Assembly: GCA_015064545.1 (NCBI GenBank)
Contig: SVSA01000012.1
Span: forward strand, 1 to 36,082
Source of the DNA: Oscillospiraceae bacterium
Lineage (GTDB): Bacteria > Bacillota > Clostridia > Oscillospirales > CAG-272
DNA: 36,082 bases
Direction of reading: 5' to 3'
Of the stretch, positions 1 to 8,262 are shown one piece after another. The position numbers and the translations under genes are program-made. Position 1 is the first letter of the stretch. Every line of letters starts with the position of its first letter. The notes beneath the pieces are model-generated. The model saw only the letters and a program-made list of their open reading frames with translations. It was not told where the DNA came from and searched no databases.

Positions 1-14
1 AATGGTGCTAACGA

Positions 15-132
15 AAAAGCCTCTCCCTTTGGGAGAGGTGGCGGCGAAGCCGACGGAGAGGGTTAGATGATGGAATGAAACGCCCTCTCACCCGCTATCG
101 CGGGAGCTCTCCCAAAGGGAGAGCCTTTGGAT
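15..132. repeat. MITE-like inverted repeat element (imperfect terminal inverted repeats, no ORF)
   Basis: Left end AAAGCCTCTCCCTTTGGGAGAGGT and right end GAGCTCTCCCAAAGGGAGAGCCTTT are near-perfect reverse complements; each arm also contains an internal palindrome CTCTCCCTTTGGGAGAG. Confidence 0.7.
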
Positions 133-218
133 GTGCGCAACTTCAGGGGTATGGGCTTTGCCCGATGCGTTTGTAATACAAATGCGAAACTGGCGATAAA
201 TAGAACAGGAGGATGACT

Positions 219-716
219 ATGTCAACTTGGAGCGGTATTAGGCATAAACTTGAAAACGAGTATCTTGCAGAATCATTACGAGGACATATTCAGTATTATT
301 GCACTTCTTACAGCAAAAGTCCTGACCATCACGGCAGAGCATCCATACGGTTAGATGGCAAAGAATTGATCAGCGGTTGCTACTGGAACAACTGGAGCAA
401 AGCTCACTTATTTCCACATGATGAAACATACGAAAAGCGAATGACAGAAAATTACGCATATATGGACGATACAGCACTAAAATTAGGCATATTCAGTCCG
501 CATGCCTTTTATCAAGCTTTTGAAGAATTTGACAATCAAAGCATTGAGGAAAGCATGAACAGTGAAAACATGATTATTCGTATTTTTGCCATACTTGATC
601 GAAGAGTTGGAAAAAGAAGATTGATAAATATGTATCGCACGTTAAATCCTAAAGAGGAAGTTTTTAATTTGTTTTACTCAATTCGAATCAATGCAGAGGA
701 CATTTCATTGAATTAA
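219..716 (+). CDS. small hypothetical protein, resembles the SF0329-type family
   Basis: ORF with RBS AGGAGGA just upstream of ATG 219; N-terminus MSTWSGIRHKLENEYLAESLRGHIQYYCTSYSKSPDHHGRASI recalls SF0329-type proteins; followed by a strong hairpin terminator. Confidence 0.7.
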   Translation: MSTWSGIRHKLENEYLAESLRGHIQYYCTSYSKSPDHHGRASIRLDGKELISGCYWNNWSKAHLFPHDETYEKRMTENYAYMDDTALKLGIFSPHAFYQAFEEFDNQSIEESMNSENMIIRIFAILDRRVGKRRLINMYRTLNPKEEVFNLFYSIRINAEDISLN

Positions 717-719
717 TAC

Positions 720-757
720 TTAACCCCGACAGACTTTGAAAATCTGTTGGGGTTAAT
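720..757 (+). terminator. rho-independent-type terminator
   Basis: TTAACCCCGACAGA-CTTTGAAAA-TCTGTTGGGGTTAA followed by a T-rich stretch (TCTTTGTTTTC). Confidence 0.75.
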
Positions 758-870
758 CTTTGTTTTCTGCAATACAATTATTGTGATGGACCGTCGAGGA
801 CGCCGGTCCCTACAAAGAGAGATTAAACTTCCTTATGAGAAGGAGCGTTTTTTTCGCATTTCTTTTTCGG

Positions 871-1332
871 TCATTTTGTGTTTTTTTCCTTATACTTTTC
901 GAGAGCATCAAACACCTTGTGATAGACAAGCTGGTTGGGGTAATAGCGATAATCGGCAAAAACATCAATGCCGCGGCCTTCGAAATGCTGCAGGATCGCC
1001 GCGGCACAGGCGGCTGAGCGGCTTTGTCCGTAATCGCATTGGCAGAGGATATCACAGCCCTTTTCCTTGGCATCGTAAATAAAGGCGGCCAGCGCGTCTG
1101 CCTCGGCAAGATAGGTTTCGTAGGTGTAGCCGTAATCGCCAAGAATCTCGATATCAATGTCGGGAATCCGAATGTAAAAGACGCGGTCACACACCGGCTC
1201 AAAACAGACCCGCACCTCCTCGGCCCGGCGCGTTTTTGGCGGACTGCAAAAGCTGATGACGGCGGCATTCTTCGGAAATTCGCCTTGAATGAGCTTACGG
1301 ATGGCTTCCCGTGAGTAGATTTCAATCTTCAT
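871..1332 (-). CDS. Cys-based (dual-specificity/tyrosine) protein phosphatase-like protein
   Basis: C-x5-R signature in ILCQCDYGQSRSAACAAAIL; start MKIEIYSREAIRK with upstream AGGGAG; overlaps the preceding gene's stop (ATG at 1330-1338 versus stop at 1322). Confidence 0.75.
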   Translation of the reverse strand: MKIEIYSREAIRKLIQGEFPKNAAVISFCSPPKTRRAEEVRVCFEPVCDRVFYIRIPDIDIEILGDYGYTYETYLAEADALAAFIYDAKEKGCDILCQCDYGQSRSAACAAAILQHFEGRGIDVFADYRYYPNQLVYHKVFDALEKYKEKNTK

Positions 1333-1600
1333 TGGCATGATCTCCCTGATGGCGTTTGGCTTTTCGATACGCTTCTCGGTACGCGATTGGTGTGGCCCCG
1401 TTGGCGGCGGAATAGTGGTCTTCGGGAAAGCCGTCGTATTCCCAGCCGCAATGACGGCAAATTTCGTGATTGTCCAGCGTTTTGTGCTCGCAAATGGGAC
1501 AGAGGATGACCGTGTGATCCTCATCGTAGACCGTGCCGACCGGCGGCAATGTGATGTGTCCGAATTCGCCGCGCAAAGCGGCTTCAATGCTTTCTTTCAT
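1322..1600 (-). CDS. CPCC-type cysteine-rich zinc-ribbon protein
   Basis: CPICEHKTLDNHEICRHCGWEYDGFPEDHYSAANGATPIAYREAYRKAK resembles the Cys_rich_CPCC domain; start overlaps the upstream gene stop (ATGA). Confidence 0.75.
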   Translation of the reverse strand: MKESIEAALRGEFGHITLPPVGTVYDEDHTVILCPICEHKTLDNHEICRHCGWEYDGFPEDHYSAANGATPIAYREAYRKAKRHQGDHANED

Positions 1601-2160
1601 AGTTGAACCATTTGTACCTTATCGTGAGTAATGGTGGGGTAGCCTTGGCAAACGGCGATAAAAACCTGTCTGCCGAGAGAAGCCAGTTTGTCAAGAACAG
1701 GCGTTATGTCGATCGCTTCATCCAAACGGTCGAAAGAGTCGTAAAGGAAGAGCGGACGATCATCGTCACCGGGGGCGATGTCTACGGTATTTCGGAGGAC
1801 ATTTCGGTTATGGCGATGCCTTTCGCTGCATTTCGCCATAAACTCACGGGTATCGTCCTCCGAAAAGTGAATGCTGTTTGTCTCGAAATTGACAGCAAGG
1901 CGGTGCTCACCGGTATCCTCGGCGTTGCGGATATAGCAAACCTTGTAATGTTTGTGATCGATTTCCACCTCCGCATGGATGACAAAGCGGCCGCTGTCAA
2001 CCCGGTCGGGATGGCTTGGGGTGTCAAAGTCTCCGATCAATTCGCGCATCCAATCGAGGACAAGATCGGAATGGCGGCCGCGAAGAATACAAAGAGGGAC
2101 GGTAGCCGTAAAGGTAAGGGGAGGGGTGGCGGATGTGATTTCAACGTGATGAATGTTCAT
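1597..2160 (-). CDS. degenerate RecF/ABC-like ATPase (pseudo-ATPase), hypothetical
   Basis: C-terminal RPLFLYDSFDRLDEA..LASLGRQVFIAVCQ resembles Walker B/D-loop/switch strands of ABC ATPases; the N-terminal P-loop position reads ILRGRHSDLVLDWM with no GxxxxGKS; RBS AAGGAG. Confidence 0.6.
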   Translation of the reverse strand: MNIHHVEITSATPPLTFTATVPLCILRGRHSDLVLDWMRELIGDFDTPSHPDRVDSGRFVIHAEVEIDHKHYKVCYIRNAEDTGEHRLAVNFETNSIHFSEDDTREFMAKCSERHRHNRNVLRNTVDIAPGDDDRPLFLYDSFDRLDEAIDITPVLDKLASLGRQVFIAVCQGYPTITHDKVQMVQL

Positions 2161-2210
2161 TTGAAGGCTCCTTGGTATCGTTACAACGTGTTGATGCTTG
2201 GTTGGACTCT

Positions 2211-2239
2211 ATTATAACATACTTTTTTTAAAATTCCAA
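2211..2239 (-). promoter_or_regulatory. sigma-A-type promoter for the minus-strand operon
   Basis: On the minus strand TTGGAA-17 bp-TATAAT with extended TG (..AGTATGTTATAAT). Confidence 0.7.
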
Positions 2240-2330
2240 ATAAAAATGCAAGCCTGTTTTCTTATGCCGAAGCACGCGGCGTGAATCCCAAGCATTTGGG
2301 GGAAAAGGATGGATTCTCGGAGCGTTTCTC

Positions 2331-2359
2331 TTTACAAAAGGGCTTTACTGTGCTATAAT
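2331..2359 (+). promoter_or_regulatory. sigma-A-type promoter for the PHP/GH region
   Basis: TTTACA-17 bp-TATAAT, with TGC immediately before the -10; the ORF-track start at 2309 would run through it. Confidence 0.7.
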
Positions 2360-2425
2360 AGAGCCGAAATCCCGATCGACGCTCAGGATCGGTTGTTACG
2401 TAAGATCAGAAAAGAGAGCAATATC

Positions 2426-3238
2426 ATGGCGTTTATGTACGACTATCACCTTCACACTCATTACAGCGACGGCAAGCACAGTCCGGCCGAGGTGGCAGAA
2501 CAGGCCGATCGGAACGGAATGAAAATCCTTGGTTTTTCGGACCATTCCTATCTGCCGTTTGAGGAGTTTTCTCTTCCGCTTGAAAAGCAAGCGATATACC
2601 GTGAAGAAATTGCTGCGCTCAAGGAGCGCTATCGCGGACGGATGACGATCCTGTGCGGCATTGAGAAGGATTATTACAGTCCCATCGAAGAAAGCGAATT
2701 TGACTATGCGGTTGGCTCGGTGCACTATCTGTTGTGCGGAAACGAGTACCGCCCGATTGATCTTTCGCCGGCGTCGACCGAAGAAACGATTCAGATTTAT
2801 TTTGGCGGCGATCCGTATGCCTATGCGGAAGCGTATTATCGGATGATCGCTGATCTTTTCACGCGGGTGAAGGCGGACATCATCGGTCATCTTGATCTTT
2901 TGATGAAATTTCACGAGAAGAAACCGCGATGGGAGACAGAGCATCCTCGGTATCGGCACGCCTGGAAAGAAGCGATTGAGGCACTGTTGCCGCAGGAAAA
3001 ACCGTTTGAAATCAATTCCGGTGCCATCTCCCGCGGCTGGCGGGAAAGCCCCTATCCCGCTCCCGAAATGCTCCGGTATATCAAGGCGCGCGGAGGGCGC
3101 ATTATTCTTTCCTCAGATAGTCATGCCAAGCAAACGCTTTGCTATCAATTCGAAAAGGAAAGAGCGCTTGCGATGGCTTGCGGCTTTACCTCACAGTGTA
3201 TTCTGACCGAGGATGGTCTGAAGGAAATCGCTCTTTAG
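2426..3238 (+). CDS. PHP-domain phosphoesterase, histidinol-phosphatase (HisJ)-like
   Basis: DYHLHTHYSDGKHSPAEVAEQADRNGMKILGFSDHSYL, GIEKDYY, AVGSVHYL, GHLDLL and SSDSHAK are PHP metal-binding motifs; start chosen at MAFMYDYH downstream of the promoter. Confidence 0.85.
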   Translation: MAFMYDYHLHTHYSDGKHSPAEVAEQADRNGMKILGFSDHSYLPFEEFSLPLEKQAIYREEIAALKERYRGRMTILCGIEKDYYSPIEESEFDYAVGSVHYLLCGNEYRPIDLSPASTEETIQIYFGGDPYAYAEAYYRMIADLFTRVKADIIGHLDLLMKFHEKKPRWETEHPRYRHAWKEAIEALLPQEKPFEINSGAISRGWRESPYPAPEMLRYIKARGGRIILSSDSHAKQTLCYQFEKERALAMACGFTSQCILTEDGLKEIAL

Positions 3239-3291
3239 CCGGAGAGAGGGATTGTTATCTTAAATTTTTGGAATTTCATGGAGGTTGTGGT

Positions 3292-4581
3292 ATGAGAATA
3301 CCGGTATCCGAAACCGAGTTAAGAGAGCGCATTGAGCGGAACTATCACCGTTTGGCATCCGATTCGTATTATGGCATTGAGCGCGTTTTTTCGGCGCCCG
3401 ACTATGAGTGGTATGGCGATAAGGAGGGAAGAGCGCTTCTTGCCTTTGTTTCTCATTATAAGATTTCGGGGCGACGCTTACCTTGTATGGCGGCGATGAT
3501 GGAGGCTATGCCTCATCATCTGAATGCCGAGGGGTATTTGGGGCCCATACTGTCGGAGACCATTCTTGAACAGCAGCTTTCGGGACATTCGTGGCTTCTT
3601 CGCGGCCTGTGTGAGCATTATGAACAGTTTGCCGATGCCTTTTCGCTTTCAACGCTCACGGCAATTGTCACGCATCTGTTTTTGCCGCTCAAGGGACGCT
3701 TTGGCAGTTATCCGGTTGACCGTTCGGAATCCATGGCGGGCGATGTCAGCGGCGAAACGGCAAGTGAGCGGAACGGTTGGCGTCTTTCGACCGATATCGG
3801 GTGTGCTTTTATGAGCATCGACGGCCTGTCGCATGCGTATCAAATAATTCGCTCTGCTTCTCTGAAGGAGCTTCTTGATGTGATGATCGCGTGCTATCTT
3901 GCCATCGATAAGGTGAAGCTTCGCGTGCAAACGCATTGTACCTTGACCGCCGCCCGCGGCATGATGCGCTTATATGACGTTACCTGTGATTCGTATTATC
4001 TCGACGGAGCCAAGGCGATTCTTGAGCTTTATGTAAACGGCGGTATGACAGTTACGTATCAGAACCTGAACTGGTGGGGCCGTCCCGATTCCTGGACCGA
4101 GCCATGTGCCGTGATCGATTCCCTGATGCTGGCCGCCGAGCTGTATCGGGTTACCGGAGAAGAGCCCTATCGTGTTCTGGCCGCGCGGATCTGGCACAAT
4201 GGCTTTGCTACACTCCAGCGCGACAATGGCGGTGCCGGAACCGATACGCTGGTATGTCCCGACAGTAATCAGGATTTTTCCCGTCCGCGGCTGTATGAAG
4301 CTCCCTTTTGCTGTACGATGCGATTGAGCGAGGGATTATGGTATGTGAACGAGTATCGGGATAGCCTCTATGCCGAGACAAACGGCACGGTAATCAAACA
4401 GAAAAACGGCACCTATGCTGACGGCGATCTTCTCTATGTACAGCCGGATGAGGCGCTGCTTCCTTATGCGGAATCGGAGGGTGTGATCGTGGATGGCTAT
4501 CGCCTCTACCCGCTTGTAAAAGCCTATCGCGTACCGCGAGAGGTGTTTACGGCTTGCTCTCAGCAGGTTCGGTTTTCTTAA
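3292..4581 (+). CDS. GH127-like (beta-L-arabinofuranosidase-type) glycoside hydrolase, compact form
   Basis: GYLGPILSETILEQQLSGHSWLLRGLCEHYEQFAD and TEPCAVIDSLMLAAELYRVTGEEPYRVLAARIWHNG plus APFCCTMRLSEGL resemble GH127 E-x-C and C-C catalytic/zinc motifs; RBS GGAGG. Confidence 0.65.
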   Translation: MRIPVSETELRERIERNYHRLASDSYYGIERVFSAPDYEWYGDKEGRALLAFVSHYKISGRRLPCMAAMMEAMPHHLNAEGYLGPILSETILEQQLSGHSWLLRGLCEHYEQFADAFSLSTLTAIVTHLFLPLKGRFGSYPVDRSESMAGDVSGETASERNGWRLSTDIGCAFMSIDGLSHAYQIIRSASLKELLDVMIACYLAIDKVKLRVQTHCTLTAARGMMRLYDVTCDSYYLDGAKAILELYVNGGMTVTYQNLNWWGRPDSWTEPCAVIDSLMLAAELYRVTGEEPYRVLAARIWHNGFATLQRDNGGAGTDTLVCPDSNQDFSRPRLYEAPFCCTMRLSEGLWYVNEYRDSLYAETNGTVIKQKNGTYADGDLLYVQPDEALLPYAESEGVIVDGYRLYPLVKAYRVPREVFTACSQQVRFS

Positions 4582-4606
4582 GGTGTTGCCGAAGGATGTA
4601 TCTACG

Positions 4607-6670
4607 ATGAAGAATGCCATGAATCCTTCTGCTCAATGGATCTGCGGTGCAGTTTCTGCCCCGGTGGACTATTATACCGAGTATCGCTTGCCCTTGGCCG
4701 TGAAGGAAGGGAAGCGCTACGTGCTGTCCCTCGCCTGCGACACCGACTATGCTCTCTACCACGGTGAGACGCTCCTTGCTTTCGGGCAGTATGCCGATTA
4801 TCCCGACTACCGTGTCTACGATACGGTGACGCTTCCCACCCTGCCGCCGGAGGAGACGGTGCTCTCTCTTGTGGTGTGGTATCAGGGCGTGGACAGTCAG
4901 ACCTATGTGAGAAAGCCGTCGGGTGTCATCTTTTCGCTGACCGAGGATGGCGAGCCGATTCTCGTGTCCTCTCCTGCCATTCTGTCGCGCGAGGCGGCGG
5001 GCTACATAGCCGGTAACTGCCGCAAGATTACGGGGCAGCTTGGCCTTTCGTTTGCCTACGATGCCGAGAAACCGGCGGGAAGCTTTCTGCCCTCCCGTGT
5101 AGCCGAGGGATTAGGAACCCTTGTACCTCGTCCCATTCAGAAGCTGACCTTGGCAGAGCGCGCCGAAGCCATCGTCGTACAGAGCGGCGGCTTTGTCTTA
5201 CGGGGGGGTAAAACCTTGGGACAGGTGATGCAAAAGGCTGCCTTGACCGTTTACACCAACCATACGGCACTGACGGGAGAGGGCAGGACGATCTTGTCTG
5301 CTCATGAAGAGGAGGACGGTATTTACGTCATCCTCGATATGGGTCGGGAAACAGCAGGCTTTGTTGACCTGGATTTCATCGTCCGCTCCCCCTGCCGTGT
5401 GATCGGCGGATGGGGCGAGCATCTGGCCGACGGCCGCTGCCGCACGGCCGTGCGGGACTTCTCCTTTGCGTATCGAGCTAAGGCGGGGGCTAATTGTTTT
5501 TTACATCCCTTCCGCCGTCTCGGTGGGCGCTATTTGCAGCTGTTCTTTGAGAGCGATGCGGTTGAACTGATCTATGCGGGGATTCGCGAGACGGCTTACC
5601 CCTTGACGGTCGCATGGAAGCCGAGCGGTAATCTCCTGCGGGATCACATTGCTGAGGTTTGTATCAATACCCTGCGGCAGTGTATGCATGAGCATTACGA
5701 GGACTGTCCATGGCGGGAGCAGGCGCTCTATACGCTCGATTCCCGTAATCAGATGCTTTGCGGCTATGTGGCCTTCGGCGAGACGGCGTTTCCCCGTGCC
5801 TGTCTGGACTTGATTTCTCATGGTCAGCGGGAGGATGGTCTTCTCTCCCTCTGCTATCCGGCAGGAGTGGATTTTCCGATTCCGGCCTTTTCTCTCGTCT
5901 ATTTCTTGCAGATGCGAGAATATCTGACCTATGCGGGGGATATCGATTTCATCCGCGAACAATACCCCTTCTTATGTTCTTTGATGGAGGTCTTTCTTGC
6001 CAAACGGCAGGAGGACGGTCTCATCGGTAATTTTACCGGCGAAAGACACTGGAACTTCTATGAATGGTCAGAGGGGATGGCCGGGAATTTGGGAACAACC
6101 GACGAACCGGCGGTGGAAGCACCGCTCAACGCCTTTCTGTCGCTGGCTTTACAGGAGCTTGCTACTATGGCCGAGGCGTTGGGAAAAGCGCGGGATACTG
6201 TTCACTATCGTCTGTGCGCCAAGGAGATCAATCTTGCCTTGGCTAAGGTCTTCTATCGTACGGAGGCCGGTTTGTTCGAATCCTTCTCCAACCGCCGTCA
6301 TGGCGAGTACAGCGTGCTGACCAACAGCCTCTGCCTTCTTTGCGGTGCCGCTGAGGGCTTGGACAAGTCGGTGATCCTGACGATCCTTGCCTCAAACGGC
6401 GACGGCGGATGCGGGCAGAAGGTGATCCCCAACACGCTCAGCATGAACGGCTTCCGCTTTGATGCCCTTCTGAAAGAGGATCGGGAAACCTATGCCCCCA
6501 GGATCCTCGACGAGCTGGATCGCACCTATCTTGCCATGCTCGAGCAGGGAGCAACGACCTTCTGGGAAACCGCCAAGGGCGAGGCCGACTTTGACGGAGC
6601 CGGTAGCCTTTGCCACGGCTGGTCGGCATTACCGATTTATTACTATCATCAGCTTACATCCAATAAATAA
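4607..6670 (+). CDS. GH78-like alpha-L-rhamnosidase-type (six-hairpin) glycosidase
   Basis: LDMGRETAGFVDLDF, HEHYEDCPWREQALYTLDSRNQML and GDIDFIREQYPFL are typical of GH78-like (alpha/alpha)6 proteins; start MKNAMNPS preceded by GAAGGA (GTG 4583 is an alternative). Confidence 0.8.
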   Translation: MKNAMNPSAQWICGAVSAPVDYYTEYRLPLAVKEGKRYVLSLACDTDYALYHGETLLAFGQYADYPDYRVYDTVTLPTLPPEETVLSLVVWYQGVDSQTYVRKPSGVIFSLTEDGEPILVSSPAILSREAAGYIAGNCRKITGQLGLSFAYDAEKPAGSFLPSRVAEGLGTLVPRPIQKLTLAERAEAIVVQSGGFVLRGGKTLGQVMQKAALTVYTNHTALTGEGRTILSAHEEEDGIYVILDMGRETAGFVDLDFIVRSPCRVIGGWGEHLADGRCRTAVRDFSFAYRAKAGANCFLHPFRRLGGRYLQLFFESDAVELIYAGIRETAYPLTVAWKPSGNLLRDHIAEVCINTLRQCMHEHYEDCPWREQALYTLDSRNQMLCGYVAFGETAFPRACLDLISHGQREDGLLSLCYPAGVDFPIPAFSLVYFLQMREYLTYAGDIDFIREQYPFLCSLMEVFLAKRQEDGLIGNFTGERHWNFYEWSEGMAGNLGTTDEPAVEAPLNAFLSLALQELATMAEALGKARDTVHYRLCAKEINLALAKVFYRTEAGLFESFSNRRHGEYSVLTNSLCLLCGAAEGLDKSVILTILASNGDGGCGQKVIPNTLSMNGFRFDALLKEDRETYAPRILDELDRTYLAMLEQGATTFWETAKGEADFDGAGSLCHGWSALPIYYYHQLTSNK

Positions 6671-6689
6671 CCTGTGAGGAAGTGAAACC

Positions 6690-7292
6690 ATGAACTATTC
6701 AATTTATCGCATTGACGAATCGGCACCGACCTTGGGTGCCGCCGTTTGGGACAAGGCCGAGCTTGGTACGATTGCTTGTGAACCTTGGACGGGATTCAGT
6801 CCTGCCCCTCCCACGGAGTTTCGTGTGCTTCGCTATGCGGATGGCTTCAGTGTTCTGATGCATACCCAAGAGAGCAATCTTCGCGCCGAGGTGATCAACG
6901 AGAACGGAAGAGTTTGCGACGATAGCTGCATGGAGTTTTTCATGAAGCCGGATCCTTACGATATTCAGTATCTCAATTTTGAGTTTAATCCCAAGGGCGT
7001 GCTTCACCTTGGCTTGGGTAAGGATCGGTACGGTCGCCTTCTCTTGACCGATGCGCGCGATATCTTCCATATTGAGACTAGGGCAAACGAGGGAGATTGG
7101 ACGCTGAAGTTTGATATTCCCGATGCCTTTTTGCTTCGTTATTTTAAGCAGGTGTCCCCCGTCTTCCGCGGCAATTTCTATAAGTGCGGCGATCTGACCG
7201 ATCACCTGCACTATGCAACTTGGTCGCCGGTGTATGCTCCTAAGCCGGATTACCATCTGGCCGATTTCTTTGGATTGTTTACTGTAAAGTAA
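6690..7292 (+). CDS. CBM9-like (carbohydrate-binding family 9-like / DOMON-like) protein
   Basis: NENGRVCDDSCMEFFMKPDP...YLNFEFNPKGVLHLGLG is typical of CBM9-like single-domain proteins; RBS GAGGAAG upstream. Confidence 0.75.
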   Translation: MNYSIYRIDESAPTLGAAVWDKAELGTIACEPWTGFSPAPPTEFRVLRYADGFSVLMHTQESNLRAEVINENGRVCDDSCMEFFMKPDPYDIQYLNFEFNPKGVLHLGLGKDRYGRLLLTDARDIFHIETRANEGDWTLKFDIPDAFLLRYFKQVSPVFRGNFYKCGDLTDHLHYATWSPVYAPKPDYHLADFFGLFTVK

Positions 7293-7309
7293 TCATCAAG
7301 GGTGTTCTC

Positions 7310-8185
7310 TGCAGGGGAGCCGCCCCTGTGTGTTAAGGCCGCGTCTCTCCCAAGGGGCTCCGCCCCTTGGAACCCTGCTCCTTTCTTTGAAAGAAAGGAG
7401 CAAAGAAGCGGATATACCGAAAACTGCGTTTTCGGCAGGGATTTCTTAGGATTTTCCAGCAAAAAACGCAGTTTTTTGCTATTTCAAAAGTTTTTGAGGA
7501 TTCTTAAGGGACTTTTTTCAAAAAGTCCCTTAAGCGGGTGCAGGGCAGAGCCCTGCGTATTGAGGCCGCATCTCTCTCCAAGGGGCGCTGCCCCTTGGAA
7601 CCCCGCTCCTTTCTTTGAAAGAAAGAAGCAAAGAAGCGGAATACCGAAAACTGCGTTTTCGGCAGGGATTTTTTAAGATCTCCCTGCAAAAAACGCAGTT
7701 TTTTGCGATTCCCAAAGTTTTTGGGGTGCAGGGGGATTTTTTCAAAAATCCCCCTCGCCGGGGTGGCAGGGGCAGAGCCCCTGCGTGCTGGGGCGCGTCT
7801 CCCCCAAGGGGCGCTGCCCCTTGGAACCCCGCTTCTTTCTTTGAAAGAAAGAAGCAAAGAAGCAGAATGCCGAAAACTGCGTTTTCGGCAGGGGTTTCTC
7901 AGGATCTCCCTGCAAAAAACGAAGTTTTTTGCTGTTCCAAAAGTTTTTGGGGTGCAGGGGGATTTTTTCAAAAATCCCCCTCGCCGGGGTAGCAGGGGCA
8001 GAGCCCCTGCGCTGTTGAGGTCGCGTCTCCCCCAAGGGGCGCCGCCCCTTGGAACCCTGCTCCTTTCTTTGAAAGAAAGGAGCAAAGAAGCAGAATACCG
8101 AAAACTGCGTTTTCGGCAGGGATTTCTTAAGATTTCCCTGCAAAAAACGCAGTTTTTTGCGATTCCCAAAGGTTTTGGGGTACCG
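7310..8185. repeat. tandem array of four ~227 bp units made of nested palindromes
   Basis: Landmark CAAGGGGC..GCCCCTTGG recurs at 7351, 7579, 7805 and 8033 (spacings 228, 226, 228). Each full unit contains palindromes CTCCTTTCTTTGAAAGAAAGGAG, CCGAAAACTGCGTTTTCGG, GCAAAAAACGCAGTTTTTTGC, GGGGGATTTTTTCAAAAATCCCCC and CAGGGGCAGAGCCCCTG. Confidence 0.95.
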
Positions 8186-8196
8186 GGGAAAATCTC

Positions 8197-8225
8197 TTGC
8201 TATTCGTGTAAAAATCTGTTATACT
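8197..8225 (+). promoter_or_regulatory. sigma-A-type promoter for the GH2 gene
   Basis: TTGCTA-17 bp-TATACT. Confidence 0.6.
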
Positions 8226-8262
8226 GAGAAGGAATCACGAAACATTCACTATGGAGAACATC

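Noticed and set aside
1603-2217. 204 aa plus-strand ORF
   Set aside because: Antisense to the pseudo-ATPase gene, which has a promoter, RBS and operon overlap; no supporting motifs on the plus strand.
7504-8169. Long ORFs across the palindromic array (7504-8169 minus, 7615-7992 plus, 7703-8227 plus, 7742-8143 minus)
   Set aside because: Open frames on both strands arise from the repeated palindromes; the peptides are internally repetitive, low-complexity and have no convincing start or RBS.
7310-8185. CRISPR array
   Set aside because: Repeat units are ~227 bp with no short repeat/unique-spacer pattern and no cas genes.
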